The notes below the pieces were generated by a model. The model worked only from the letters and a program-made list of their open reading frames with translations. It had not been told where the DNA came from and did not search any database. From assembly GCA_944384855.1 (NCBI GenBank), contig CALWUY010000066.1, positions 94,794 through 158,793 on the forward strand: a stretch of 64,000 nt of DNA, in the 5' to 3' direction. Positions 45,902 through 54,192 of the stretch are shown in pieces. Source of the DNA: an uncultured Clostridia bacterium. Lineage in GTDB: Bacteria > Bacillota > Clostridia > Oscillospirales > Acutalibacteraceae. Position 1 is the stretch's first letter; each line of letters begins with the position of its first letter. The position numbers and the translations under genes are program-made.

Positions 45902-47779
45902 TTATGAGTTCTTCGTATCTCTTCCCTTCGGCACTGTATAAAAGCTTACCGACATTGCCGGTATTTCTATATTCAATGAATAATCATATCCGTGCATCGG
46001 TTTCTTTTCAGCACGGAATCCCGCCCTGCGCGGTTCTGTCTTCCCGCCGTACTTGGTATCGTCGGAACAGAATATACGCTTATAATTCCCCGCTTTAGGA
46101 ACACCTATGCGGTAATTCGTGCGTTCGACCGGCACAAAATTGCATACGGCGATTATTTCATCGCCCGCCTTATTTATACGCCGGAAAGCTATTATGCTTT
46201 GTGTATAATCATCATTGGATATCCATTTAAAGCCTTCCCATGAATAATCTATCTCCCAGAACTGTGAATGCTCAAGATAAAACTCATTAAGCTTTTCGGT
46301 GTATTTAAGCATATTCCTATGGGGTTCATAATCCATCAGCAGCCAATCCAGCTCTTTTTCGTAATTCCATTCTATAAACTGGGCAAACTCCTGCCCCATA
46401 AACAAAAGCTTTTTACCGGGATGAGCCATCATATACGCGTAAAACGCTTTGAGCCCCGCAAACTTCATATCATATTCTCCCGGCATTTTGCTTATCATGG
46501 AACATTTGCCGTGTACCACCTCATCATGTGATATAGGCAGTATGAAATTTTCTGAAAATGCATAGAAAAACGAAAAAGTAAGACAGTCGTGATTGTTCTT
46601 CCTGAAATAAGGGTCAAGAGACATATATCTCAGCATATCGTTCATCCAGCCCATATTCCACTTGAAATTAAAGCCTAATCCTCCGTCAAACGCCGGCTTT
46701 GTCACCATAGGCCAGGCGGTGGATTCCTCCGCTATCATCAGCACGCTTTCGTTCGCTTCAAACGCCGCCCGGTTTACCTCCCTTAAAAATTCTACCGCTT
46801 CAAGGTTTTCTCTTCCGCCGTAAATGTTCGGCAGCCACTCTCCGTCACGTCTGCCGTAATCAAGGTAAAGCATAGACGCCACCGCATCGACCCTCAGTCC
46901 GTCTATATGGAACTCCTTAAGCCAGTACACCGCGCTCGATACCAGAAAACTCTTTACCTGAGGCTTTCCGTAATCGAACACTACCGTACCCCATTCCTTA
47001 TGCTCTCCTTTTCGCCAGTCCTCATATTCATAACAGGCAGTCCCGTCAAATCGGAAAAGTCCGTGTTCGTCTCTCGGAAAATGAGCCGGCACCCAGTCCA
47101 GTATGACCCCTATTCCGTTAACATGCATTATGTCGACAAACTTTTTGAAATCCAGCGGTGTTCCGTAACGCGATGTGGGAGCGAAATACCCCGTCACCTG
47201 ATATCCCCACGATCCCTCAAACGGATATTCCGTTACCGGCATAAGCTCTACATGAGTGTAGTGCATTTTTTTCAAATACTCTGAAAGTTCTTCCGCCAGT
47301 TTAACATAATCGTAAGGATTTCCGTCGTCATACCTGCGCCATGAACCCGCGTGAAGCTCATATATATTTACGGGGGATTCATATATATTTACTGACTTGC
47401 GGCTTTTTACCCACTGCGAATCGTTCCAATTATATTTATCCTGCCTGTAAATCTTGGAACAGTTACCCGGTGCAGTTTCAAAGTGTTGTGCATAAGGGTC
47501 TGATTTCAAAACGGTATTACCGTCTTTGGAAATTATTGCATATTTATAATTGTCATACTCTGACAGCCCCGAAATCTCCGTACTCCAGATTCCCTCGCCC
47601 TCAGAGGCCATCGGATTGCACTGCTGATCCCATCCGTTGAAATCACCCACAACCGAAACAGCTTCGGCATTAGGAGCCCACACCCTGAAAAAAACCTTGT
47701 TTTTTTTCATAAACGAACCGAAATATTTATAAGAATCGGTTAAAATACTTGTGTGGAAACTGTTTGGAACTTCTATCAT
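45902..47779 (-). CDS. glgB: 1,4-alpha-glucan branching enzyme (GH13)
   Basis: The product has 625 residues, short-form GlgB. The N-terminal CBM48 ([20 protein letters not shown]) is followed by the GH13 barrel with [30 protein letters not shown] (nucleophile Asp), IAEESTAWP (acid/base Glu) and [12 protein letters not shown]. It makes alpha-1,6 branches in glycogen. AAGGAG lies 7 bases before the ATG. It is the first gene of the glgB-glgC-glgD-glgA operon and has a strong promoter. Confidence 0.96.
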   Translation of the reverse strand: MIEVPNSFHTSILTDSYKYFGSFMKKNKVFFRVWAPNAEAVSVVGDFNGWDQQCNPMASEGEGIWSTEISGLSEYDNYKYAIISKDGNTVLKSDPYAQHFETAPGNCSKIYRQDKYNWNDSQWVKSRKSVNIYESPVNIYELHAGSWRRYDDGNPYDYVKLAEELSEYLKKMHYTHVELMPVTEYPFEGSWGYQVTGYFAPTSRYGTPLDFKKFVDIMHVNGIGVILDWVPAHFPRDEHGLFRFDGTACYEYEDWRKGEHKEWGTVVFDYGKPQVKSFLVSSAVYWLKEFHIDGLRVDAVASMLYLDYGRRDGEWLPNIYGGRENLEAVEFLREVNRAAFEANESVLMIAEESTAWPMVTKPAFDGGLGFNFKWNMGWMNDMLRYMSLDPYFRKNNHDCLTFSFFYAFSENFILPISHDEVVHGKCSMISKMPGEYDMKFAGLKAFYAYMMAHPGKKLLFMGQEFAQFIEWNYEKELDWLLMDYEPHRNMLKYTEKLNEFYLEHSQFWEIDYSWEGFKWISNDDYTQSIIAFRRINKAGDEIIAVCNFVPVERTNYRIGVPKAGNYKRIFCSDDTKYGGKTEPRRAGFRAEKKPMHGYDYSLNIEIPAMSVSFYTVPKGRDTKNS

Positions 47780-48042
47780 ATACTAACTCCTTAATATTAA
47801 CAACATCAGTAATTATATATATATTATAACAACACTGTTATACTTTTGCAAGTAAATTTTGTGAAAAATCTGAAATAAAAGTAAAATCCATACCGTGTAA
47901 ACTGTTAAAATTGCACAAGATTTGCTTGATATCGACCTATAACAACACTTTTTATACTTTTTTTCACAAAGATGTTGAAAACTCAAAACCTAAATGATAT
48001 AATGAGTATTAAACGGCAGACTAATTTTTTGGAGGTATTTTA
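47780..48042. promoter_or_regulatory. divergent glgB/degV promoter region
   Basis: For glgB, minus strand, TTGCAA (47846-47851), a 17-bp spacer and TATAAT (47823-47828), with extended -10 TGT. For degV, plus strand, TTGAAA (47975-47980), a 17-bp spacer and TATAAT (47998-48003). The motif TATAACAACACT followed by TTATACTTTT occurs twice, at about 47825-47847 and 47939-47962, the first copy overlapping the glgB promoter. Confidence 0.7.
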
Positions 48043-48900
48043 TTGAATAACAATATTATAATTTCAAGTGACAGTACAACCGACTTGAGTCCCGAACTAA
48101 AAGAACGGTATAATGTTAAAACACTTCCTCTGGGAGTTGCATTGGGGGATAAAACCTACCATGACGGCGTTGATATCACGCCCGATGACATTTATGAGCA
48201 TCACAGAAAAACCGGAGAGCTTCCGAAAACTGCAGCTGCCAATATTAATGACTGCATTGATTTCTTCAAACCATTTGTAGATGACGGAAAAACCGTTATC
48301 CACTTTTCGATCAGCTCTGAAATGTCTTCCACCTACAACAACTGCTCCCTTGCTGCCGCAGATCTCGGGAATGTTTTTGTAATAGATACCAAGAATCTTT
48401 CCACAGGAGGAGGACTGCTGGTTATAGCCGCTGCCGAAATGGCCGCTAAAGGCATGTCCGCCGAAGACATAGTATCCGAGGTGGAAAAACTGGTTCCCTG
48501 CGTAGACGCGTCGTTTGTAATAGATAACCTTGAGTACCTATACAAAGGCGGAAGGTGCTCGGCAGTAGCCGTATTCGGTGCAAATATTCTTAAACTGAAG
48601 CCTTGCATTGAAGTTAAAAACGGAGCGATGGGGGTAGGGAAAAAATACCGCGGAAAATTCAGCGATGTTGTGCTGGAATATGCCAAGGAACGCATAGGCG
48701 ACGGCAGTGATATCGATTTGGACCGTGTTTTTGTAACTCATGCCGGATGTGATATGGAGATTGTCCAAAGCGTAGTGAACCAGGTTAAAGCTTTGGCTCC
48801 TTTCAAAGAAGTATTCCTGACGAGAGCCGGATGCACTATTTCCTCCCATTGCGGCGCGAATACACTCGGTGTGCTTTTTATCAGAAAGAATCCGGTATAA
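48043..48900 (+). CDS. DegV family fatty-acid-binding protein
   Basis: The product has 285 residues starting at TTG, with GGAGG 7 bases upstream. ISSDSTTDLSPELKERYNV, the GELPKTAAANI loop, HFSISSEMSSTYNN and GANILKLKPCIEVKNG are the DegV signature. DegV/FakB-like proteins hold a fatty acid and can present it to the FakA kinase for phosphorylation. No FakA gene is nearby. Monocistronic: own promoter and a terminator pair after it. Confidence 0.93.
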   Translation: MNNNIIISSDSTTDLSPELKERYNVKTLPLGVALGDKTYHDGVDITPDDIYEHHRKTGELPKTAAANINDCIDFFKPFVDDGKTVIHFSISSEMSSTYNNCSLAAADLGNVFVIDTKNLSTGGGLLVIAAAEMAAKGMSAEDIVSEVEKLVPCVDASFVIDNLEYLYKGGRCSAVAVFGANILKLKPCIEVKNGAMGVGKKYRGKFSDVVLEYAKERIGDGSDIDLDRVFVTHAGCDMEIVQSVVNQVKALAPFKEVFLTRAGCTISSHCGANTLGVLFIRKNPV

Positions 48901-48930
48901 TTTTTGAATTTAATATTCTGAGTAAACATT

Positions 48931-48965
48931 AAACCCTCTGTTGCATAGAATACAGCAGGGGGTTT
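48931..48965 (+). terminator. imperfect hairpin after degV
   Basis: AAACCCTCTG pairs imperfectly with CAGCAGGGGGTTT. No U-run follows, so it is probably accessory to the next hairpin. Confidence 0.4.
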
Positions 48966-49042
48966 CAGGGATATCCCGTAATATCGGCGGTAGTCAGCTT
49001 TTTATCTTTAAAATTACCGATACACCCCTTTTAATATAGATG

Positions 49043-49070
49043 GGCTGTCGCAGAAGCGGCAGCCTTTATT
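49043..49070 (+). terminator. Rho-independent terminator after degV
   Basis: GGCTGTCGC and GCGGCAGCC form a 9-bp stem around AGAA, followed by TTTATTTATT. The M14 gene converges from the right. Confidence 0.85.
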
Positions 49071-49140
49071 TATTAAAAATCAAAGTCATATATTATCAGC
49101 TGTCTGTTTGACATACGCTATGCCGGATGTTAAAATTATA

Positions 49141-50043
49141 TTACATTATACTGCACAGTATTAACATTTCCCTTATATGCATGTATATACTTTCGGCGGT
49201 CTCTATAGGCAGCGGATTTTTCCCCTTGCCTATTTCGACCGTAAACCCGGGACGGTTAAACTCATCAATAAACCAATCCTTAAATCCGCCGCCCGTAGCT
49301 ATACTGATTGGAATATCCAACGCATAACCGCTTGAAGTTGCCATTATTTCTGCCATTTTCCTGCTCCTGGGCGGTTCCCTTTTACCGTAGCTCCAATATA
49401 TAACTTCGCCCTGGCTGTGAAGTGCGGTTACATGGCGTATATCAGCCTTACGGCAGAGTTCGGTCAGCGCTATTGTTTCGGGTTCGCTCTCGGGTTTGTA
49501 TCCACCAAATCTTGTGGGAGAAGGTCCGTAAATTCCTTCTTTCCTTTCAAGTTCGCGAAGTTCCTCCCATCCGGCGTCAAAATTATGGTTTATATCTACA
49601 CCTCTGGCATTGGCGTTCCAGTGTTCAAAATCATATTTACAGATTTTAGCAAGACTTTCAGCCTTATCCGCACAGCCCAGACTTCCCAGAAGCGAAATAT
49701 CGCATCCGTCAGGATTCACACAGGGTATAAATATTATTCCTCTGCCTCTCAAAGCGCGGCGCACATTTATACCGGATATATATCCGTCTGTCTCCACGGC
49801 GTCGGCGAGTTCTTCAATAAACATTAAAAGCACATTAGATGTTATACGTTCACTGCCGTGAAACGCAGCCGCAATCAGCGCGTACTGAGGCGCCGCCCCT
49901 ATTTTCAGCGCAGTTATCGACTTTCCCATGCAGCTTCGTCCAATGGTGCTTTTTCTTATAAACCGATATTTTTCACATAAACCTTCAATTACTTTCTGCC
50001 TGCCCAGATAATTATATTCCCTTGAATTTACAATGCGTTCCAT
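49141..50043 (-). CDS. M14 family zinc carboxypeptidase, cytoplasmic
   Basis: The product has 300 residues from the ATG at 50043 (GAGGAG site) and no signal peptide. The zinc site reads AAAFHGSERI (His, Glu) and TALHSQGEVIYW (His); VNPDGCD, GVDINHNFDAGW and FTVEIGKGKNP (catalytic Glu) complete the M14 pattern. The closest known type by pattern is gamma-D-glutamyl-meso-diaminopimelate peptidase (MpaA/ENP1-like). A peptidoglycan-peptide recycling role is therefore inferred. It is divergent from the NUDIX gene with a 73-base gap. Confidence 0.88.
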   Translation of the reverse strand: MERIVNSREYNYLGRQKVIEGLCEKYRFIRKSTIGRSCMGKSITALKIGAAPQYALIAAAFHGSERITSNVLLMFIEELADAVETDGYISGINVRRALRGRGIIFIPCVNPDGCDISLLGSLGCADKAESLAKICKYDFEHWNANARGVDINHNFDAGWEELRELERKEGIYGPSPTRFGGYKPESEPETIALTELCRKADIRHVTALHSQGEVIYWSYGKREPPRSRKMAEIMATSSGYALDIPISIATGGGFKDWFIDEFNRPGFTVEIGKGKNPLPIETAESIYMHIREMLILCSIM

Positions 50044-50116
50044 TTTGCTCACTCCTCTTATACCCTGCATAAGAATTAAACTGCTACTACTAATATATTT
50101 ACGGAGGAATAAAATA

Positions 50117-50671
50117 ATGAATCTTAATGAAAAACAGCTTGAATCCGAGTATATTTACAAAGGAAAAGTCATCAGTCTCAGACGTGACACCGCGATGCTG
50201 CCCGACGGCAATACTGCGGTAAGGGAAGTCGTAGAGCATAACGGCGGAGTATGCGTGGCGGCGCTTACAGAGAGTAACGAAATTATTTTTGTAAGGCAGT
50301 TTCGGTATCCGTATTTTGAAACAGTACTCGAAATACCGGCAGGCAAGCGCGACAGTGCCGATGAAGACCCGCTTGAATGCGGAAAGCGTGAACTCCGGGA
50401 AGAAACCGGAGCCGAGGCTGAAAATTTCATATTTTTAGGACAGTTATATCCCTCACCCGGATATTGCGGAGAAATTATATGGATGTACGCTGCAACGGGG
50501 CTCACCTTCGGAGAGACACATCTTGACAGCGATGAATTTTTAAACTCGGAAAAAATACCAATGGAAAAAGCGATGGAAATGATTTTAAACGGCGAAATAA
50601 AAGACGCCAAGACACAGGCTGCGGTTTTAAAACTTAAATTTTTAGCTGACAGCGGAAAACTTTCAGAATAA
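50117..50671 (+). CDS. NUDIX hydrolase, ADP-ribose pyrophosphatase type
   Basis: The product has 184 residues from the ATG at 50117, with GGAGG 9 bases upstream; the longer frame starts inside the divergent gene. The NUDIX box is present as AGKRDSADEDPLECGKRELR followed by EETGAEA, with one extra residue in the loop before the first Glu compared with the canonical G-x5-E. The VLEIPAG and LYPSPGYCGE segments are typical of ADP-ribose pyrophosphatases, which convert ADP-ribose to AMP and ribose 5-phosphate. It is the first gene of a plus-strand operon. Confidence 0.93.
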   Translation: MNLNEKQLESEYIYKGKVISLRRDTAMLPDGNTAVREVVEHNGGVCVAALTESNEIIFVRQFRYPYFETVLEIPAGKRDSADEDPLECGKRELREETGAEAENFIFLGQLYPSPGYCGEIIWMYAATGLTFGETHLDSDEFLNSEKIPMEKAMEMILNGEIKDAKTQAAVLKLKFLADSGKLSE

Positions 50672-50713
50672 CAATCCCTAATACCCGAATAATATTTTAA
50701 CGGGGTGATGATT

Positions 50714-51217
50714 TTGCGGCTATCTAAAAATATTTATGCTTTTCTTATAATCGGAATTTTAGGCACACTCGGACATTTTGTATACGAATGGACCGGAAAT
50801 AATGTGCTGGCAGGACTTATATTTCCTGTAAACGAAAGTATATGGGAGCATTTGAAGCTTATTTTTTTCCCGGCGTCCGTATATTTTCTGGCAGAATATC
50901 TTTTATCTGACAGAAAAGACGAAAACTATATACCTTCCGCAATAAAAAGCATATTCTGCGGTATGCTGTCTGTTGTGGTACTGTACTACACAATAAGCGG
51001 CATAATAGGAAAAAATATTGACTTTATAAACATTCTGATATTTTTTGCGGCAGTATTCATTACCGTTTACAAACGCAATAAATATATTTCGGAAGGAGAA
51101 GAGTTTTCCGAAAAACAGAGAACTTTTCTTATAATTTCCTTTATTGCCACGGCGGTATTATTTATGATATGGAGCTATTTCCCGCCTAAAATAGGCATAT
51201 TTATATCTGCTCAATAA
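50714..51217 (+). CDS. DUF6512-like membrane protein
   Basis: The product has about 168 residues. GTG 50705, ATG 50708 and TTG 50714 are all possible starts; TTG is chosen because GGGGTG lies 8 bases before it and overlaps the others. Four to five hydrophobic helices are visible, with the motif FPVNESIWEHLKLIFFP, which I associate with the DUF6512 family. No function is known. It sits between NUDIX and cytidine deaminase genes in one operon. Confidence 0.75.
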   Translation: MRLSKNIYAFLIIGILGTLGHFVYEWTGNNVLAGLIFPVNESIWEHLKLIFFPASVYFLAEYLLSDRKDENYIPSAIKSIFCGMLSVVVLYYTISGIIGKNIDFINILIFFAAVFITVYKRNKYISEGEEFSEKQRTFLIISFIATAVLFMIWSYFPPKIGIFISAQ

Positions 51218-51233
51218 GAAGAAGGACGTAAAA

Positions 51234-51638
51234 ATGAACAGTAAAAAATTAATTGATGAAGCAATAAAAGCTATGGAAAATTCTTATTCGCCTTATTCCC
51301 GTTTCAAAGTGGGAGCAGCGCTTCTGTGCGGAAACGGCAGGATATACAGCGGCTGCAATATTGAAAACGCAGCCTTCCCGGCAGGAATATGCGCAGAAAG
51401 AACAGCTTTTTTCAAGGCTGTATCGGAGGGTAATACGGATTTTAAAGCCATTGCCGTAGTCGGCGGAAACAGCGGTAATATAAAAAGCTTTTGTTATCCG
51501 TGCGGAATATGCCGGCAGGTGTTTTCCGAATTTTGCGGAAGCGATTTCAAAATAATACTCTTTGACGGTGAAAGCATCAAAGAACTTAGCTTAAAAGAAC
51601 TTTTACCTTTTGGATTTGGAAGTGAAAATTTATGCTGA
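51234..51638 (+). CDS. cdd: cytidine deaminase
   Basis: The product has 134 residues, the tetrameric short form. The zinc site is GICAERTAFFKAV (Cys, catalytic Glu) and YPCGICRQVFSEF (two Cys). YSPYSRFKVGAALL near the start binds the nucleoside. It converts cytidine and deoxycytidine to uridine forms, which the next gene product cleaves. Its stop overlaps the pdp start by 7 bases. Confidence 0.97.
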   Translation: MNSKKLIDEAIKAMENSYSPYSRFKVGAALLCGNGRIYSGCNIENAAFPAGICAERTAFFKAVSEGNTDFKAIAVVGGNSGNIKSFCYPCGICRQVFSEFCGSDFKIILFDGESIKELSLKELLPFGFGSENLC

Positions 51639-52936
51639 TGACTGATATTATAGCAAAAAAACGGGATAAAATTGAACTTGACGAAAAGGAAATCGGATTT
51701 TTTATAAGCGGAGCTGCTGACGGGAGTATTCCGGATTATCAGCTATCAGCACTGCTGATGGCGATTTATTTAAACGGAATGACAGAAAATGAAACTGTAT
51801 ATATGACTCTGCATATGGCAAGGAGCGGGGACATGCTTGACCTGTCGGCGCTCGGCGATAAAACAGTAGATAAGCACAGCACCGGCGGAGTCGGAGATAA
51901 AACGACCTTGGTCTGTGCTCCCATAGCCGCGGCTCTCGGCTGTACAGTGGCAAAAATGTCCGGCAGAGGATTGGGACACACCGGCGGCACAGTTGACAAG
52001 TTTGAATCAATAACAGGATACAAAACCTCGATTACCACAGAAGAATTTTTGTCTACAGCTGAAAAGTTCGGTCTCTGCATTACCGGTCACAGTAAAAACT
52101 TTACCCCTGCCGACAGCAAATTATATTCTCTCCGCGACGTCACCGCAACGGTGGAGAGCATACCGCTTATAGCGTCTAGCATAATGAGCAAGAAAATCGC
52201 CGCAGGAGCAAAAAATATCCTGCTTGATGTTAAATACGGCAACGGCGCGTTTATGAAGGATGCCGCTTCGGCCGAAATCTTAGCCGGAGAAATGATAAAA
52301 ATCGGGAATAATCTCGGCAGAAATACCAGAGCGCTTATAACCGATATGAATATACCTTTAGGCAGAGCGGTGGGAAACTCGGTTGAAGTAAAAGAAGCCG
52401 TGGACATACTTAACGGACACGGCGACAAGAGACTTACGGAACTTTGCATAGCTTTAGCGGCAAATATGTACAGTCTTTGCTTTAAATGCGATATTGAAGA
52501 CGCAAAACTCAAGGCCCGCAGAGTTATTGATGACGGAACGGCTTTTAAAAAATTATGTCAGTCAGTATCGGCGCTGGGAGGAGACTGTGATCTTCTCACC
52601 GGTAAAAGGGACTTTCCTGCCGCCGACGGCAGCATAGACATTTATGCCGAATGCAACGGATATATTTCGGATATTGACAGCATGACGGTGGGAAAGGCAT
52701 CGGGTACAGCAGGAGCAGGAAGAGAAACAGCAGATGAGAAAATTGATTATTCAGCCGGAATAATCCTTCATAAAACCTACGGTGACAAAGTAACAAAGGG
52801 TGAAAAAATTGCCACCGTTATGGGAAAACGTCAAAAGATAAGCGATGCCGCTTTACTTCTTGAAAGCGCTTTTTCTTACTCAGGGAAACGGCCTCCCGAA
52901 AAACCCGTTGTATATAAAATGATAGAGAGGATATAA
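51632..52936 (+). CDS. pdp: pyrimidine-nucleoside phosphorylase
   Basis: The product has 434 residues. KHSTGGVGDKTTLVCAPIAA and KMSGRGLGHTGGTVDKFESI are the signature of the thymidine/pyrimidine phosphorylase family. The enzyme splits uridine, deoxyuridine and thymidine with phosphate to give base and sugar 1-phosphate. It follows cdd with overlapping codons, a standard salvage pair. An in-frame ATG two codons later is an alternative start. Confidence 0.96.
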   Translation: MLMTDIIAKKRDKIELDEKEIGFFISGAADGSIPDYQLSALLMAIYLNGMTENETVYMTLHMARSGDMLDLSALGDKTVDKHSTGGVGDKTTLVCAPIAAALGCTVAKMSGRGLGHTGGTVDKFESITGYKTSITTEEFLSTAEKFGLCITGHSKNFTPADSKLYSLRDVTATVESIPLIASSIMSKKIAAGAKNILLDVKYGNGAFMKDAASAEILAGEMIKIGNNLGRNTRALITDMNIPLGRAVGNSVEVKEAVDILNGHGDKRLTELCIALAANMYSLCFKCDIEDAKLKARRVIDDGTAFKKLCQSVSALGGDCDLLTGKRDFPAADGSIDIYAECNGYISDIDSMTVGKASGTAGAGRETADEKIDYSAGIILHKTYGDKVTKGEKIATVMGKRQKISDAALLLESAFSYSGKRPPEKPVVYKMIERI

Positions 52937-53307
52937 TGATGCCTATTACGGAAAATCCGGTGCACGTTTACGAGCCTACCCCACTACAGTGCGGACAGGC
53001 AGTACTTGCAATGCTGTCAGGCAAGACGGTTGACGAAATAATAAAAATATGCGAAACCGAAAATGAAACCACCTTAAAACAGATGTTTTATACACTTGAA
53101 AAATGCGGGATATCTTATATCGGCAAACGTATGGCAGCATATACCAAAGATGATCTGCCTCAAATATGTTTACTTAGCCTTGAGACTCCCCATTGCTGGC
53201 ACTGGTCGCTGTATTACAAAGGAACTTTTTTAGATCCCGAATACGGAATTTTGAATGATTTCCCGCCGTCTGAGCGGCGTTATTACTGGGAAATTTGCTC
53301 AGGATGA
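52936..53307 (+). CDS. small C39-like cysteine peptidase-domain protein
   Basis: The product has 123 residues and consists of little more than one papain-like C39 domain. LQCGQAVLAMLSGK holds candidate nucleophile C19, and HWSLYYKGTFLDPEYG holds H89 and D100. Together they make a plausible Cys-His-Asp triad. No signal peptide or ABC domain is present. The start overlaps the pdp stop. Stand-alone C39-like proteins of this size are annotated in Firmicutes, but the substrate is unknown. Its presence in a nucleoside-salvage operon is unexplained. Confidence 0.7.
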   Translation: MMPITENPVHVYEPTPLQCGQAVLAMLSGKTVDEIIKICETENETTLKQMFYTLEKCGISYIGKRMAAYTKDDLPQICLLSLETPHCWHWSLYYKGTFLDPEYGILNDFPPSERRYYWEICSG

Positions 53308-53386
53308 AATATTTATATTGACTGCGGCTAACGTATTTGTTAGAATTCTTAATAAGAAATTTTTAATAAAAAAGAGTGTGATACAA

Positions 53387-54031
53387 ATGAAAAAAATCAA
53401 ATTGCTTTTCCAGGGCGACAGTATTACGGATGCCGGCAGGAACCGTGAAGACTGCCACGACCTTGGAGAAGGATACCCGAAGTATGCTGCAAAATATATG
53501 CGCGAAAAATATCCCGATGTGGAATTTGAGTTTATAGACCTCGGAATAAGCGGAAACCAGACTGTACATTTAGTCGAGCGTCTGCAGAGCGATTTTATAG
53601 ATGTCCAGCCTGATATAGTGTCAATACTTATCGGTATAAATGACGTATGGCATTATTCCGGAAATATCAACGAGTCGGACAACAAAGTACAGTGGCTTGA
53701 CGATAAATTGTTCGAAGAACGTCTGCGCACTGTTCTTTCTGCTGTAAAGGAAAAAACAAACGCTAAAATAATGCTGCTTGAGCCGTTTCTGATTCCTGTG
53801 CAAGACAAGCTTTATTTCCGCGAGGATTTATATAAAAAGATTGAAATTGAAAGAAAGCTGGCCCGTGAGTTCGCCGACGTTTATATGCCTACGGACGGAC
53901 TGCTCTGCTCGGCGTTTATCGGAGACGACCCGATTTCCTTTGCGGAAGACGGCGTTCATCCCACCGCTAAAGGTGCGGATTACATAGGAAAACTTTATGC
54001 CGAATATATATATCCGCTAATCGAAAAATAA
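53387..54031 (+). CDS. SGNH/GDSL hydrolase
   Basis: The product has 214 residues from the ATG at 53387; the longer frame overlaps the previous gene and lacks a site. Block I FQGDSITDAG has catalytic S12, block II LGISGNQTV, block III LIGINDVW and block V DGVHPTAKG (Asp and His). There is no signal peptide, so it is probably a cytoplasmic esterase such as a carbohydrate de-acetylase or a lysophospholipase-like enzyme. It is the last gene of the operon before a strong terminator. Confidence 0.92.
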   Translation: MKKIKLLFQGDSITDAGRNREDCHDLGEGYPKYAAKYMREKYPDVEFEFIDLGISGNQTVHLVERLQSDFIDVQPDIVSILIGINDVWHYSGNINESDNKVQWLDDKLFEERLRTVLSAVKEKTNAKIMLLEPFLIPVQDKLYFREDLYKKIEIERKLAREFADVYMPTDGLLCSAFIGDDPISFAEDGVHPTAKGADYIGKLYAEYIYPLIEK

Positions 54032-54038
54032 GATTTTT

Positions 54039-54075
54039 AATCCCGTCCGGTTTTTATTTCGGACGGGATTTTTTT
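54039..54075 (+). terminator. Rho-independent terminator of the salvage operon
   Basis: Perfect 11-bp arms AATCCCGTCCG and CGGACGGGATT are followed by TTTTT, 8 bases after the SGNH stop. Confidence 0.93.
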
Positions 54076-54103
54076 AAGATTTATTTAAGCAGTTTCAAAA
54101 TCC

Positions 54104-54132
54104 TTGATAAATCATAAGGATAGTGTTATAAT
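54104..54132 (+). promoter_or_regulatory. sigma-A promoter of the penicillin-binding protein gene
   Basis: TTGATA, a 17-bp spacer and extended -10 TGTTATAAT, about 55 bases before the start codon. Confidence 0.75.
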
Positions 54133-54192
54133 AACCTCATATTAAAAATCGGCGTTATCATACTGAAGATACATATTTTATGAGGTTTAATT

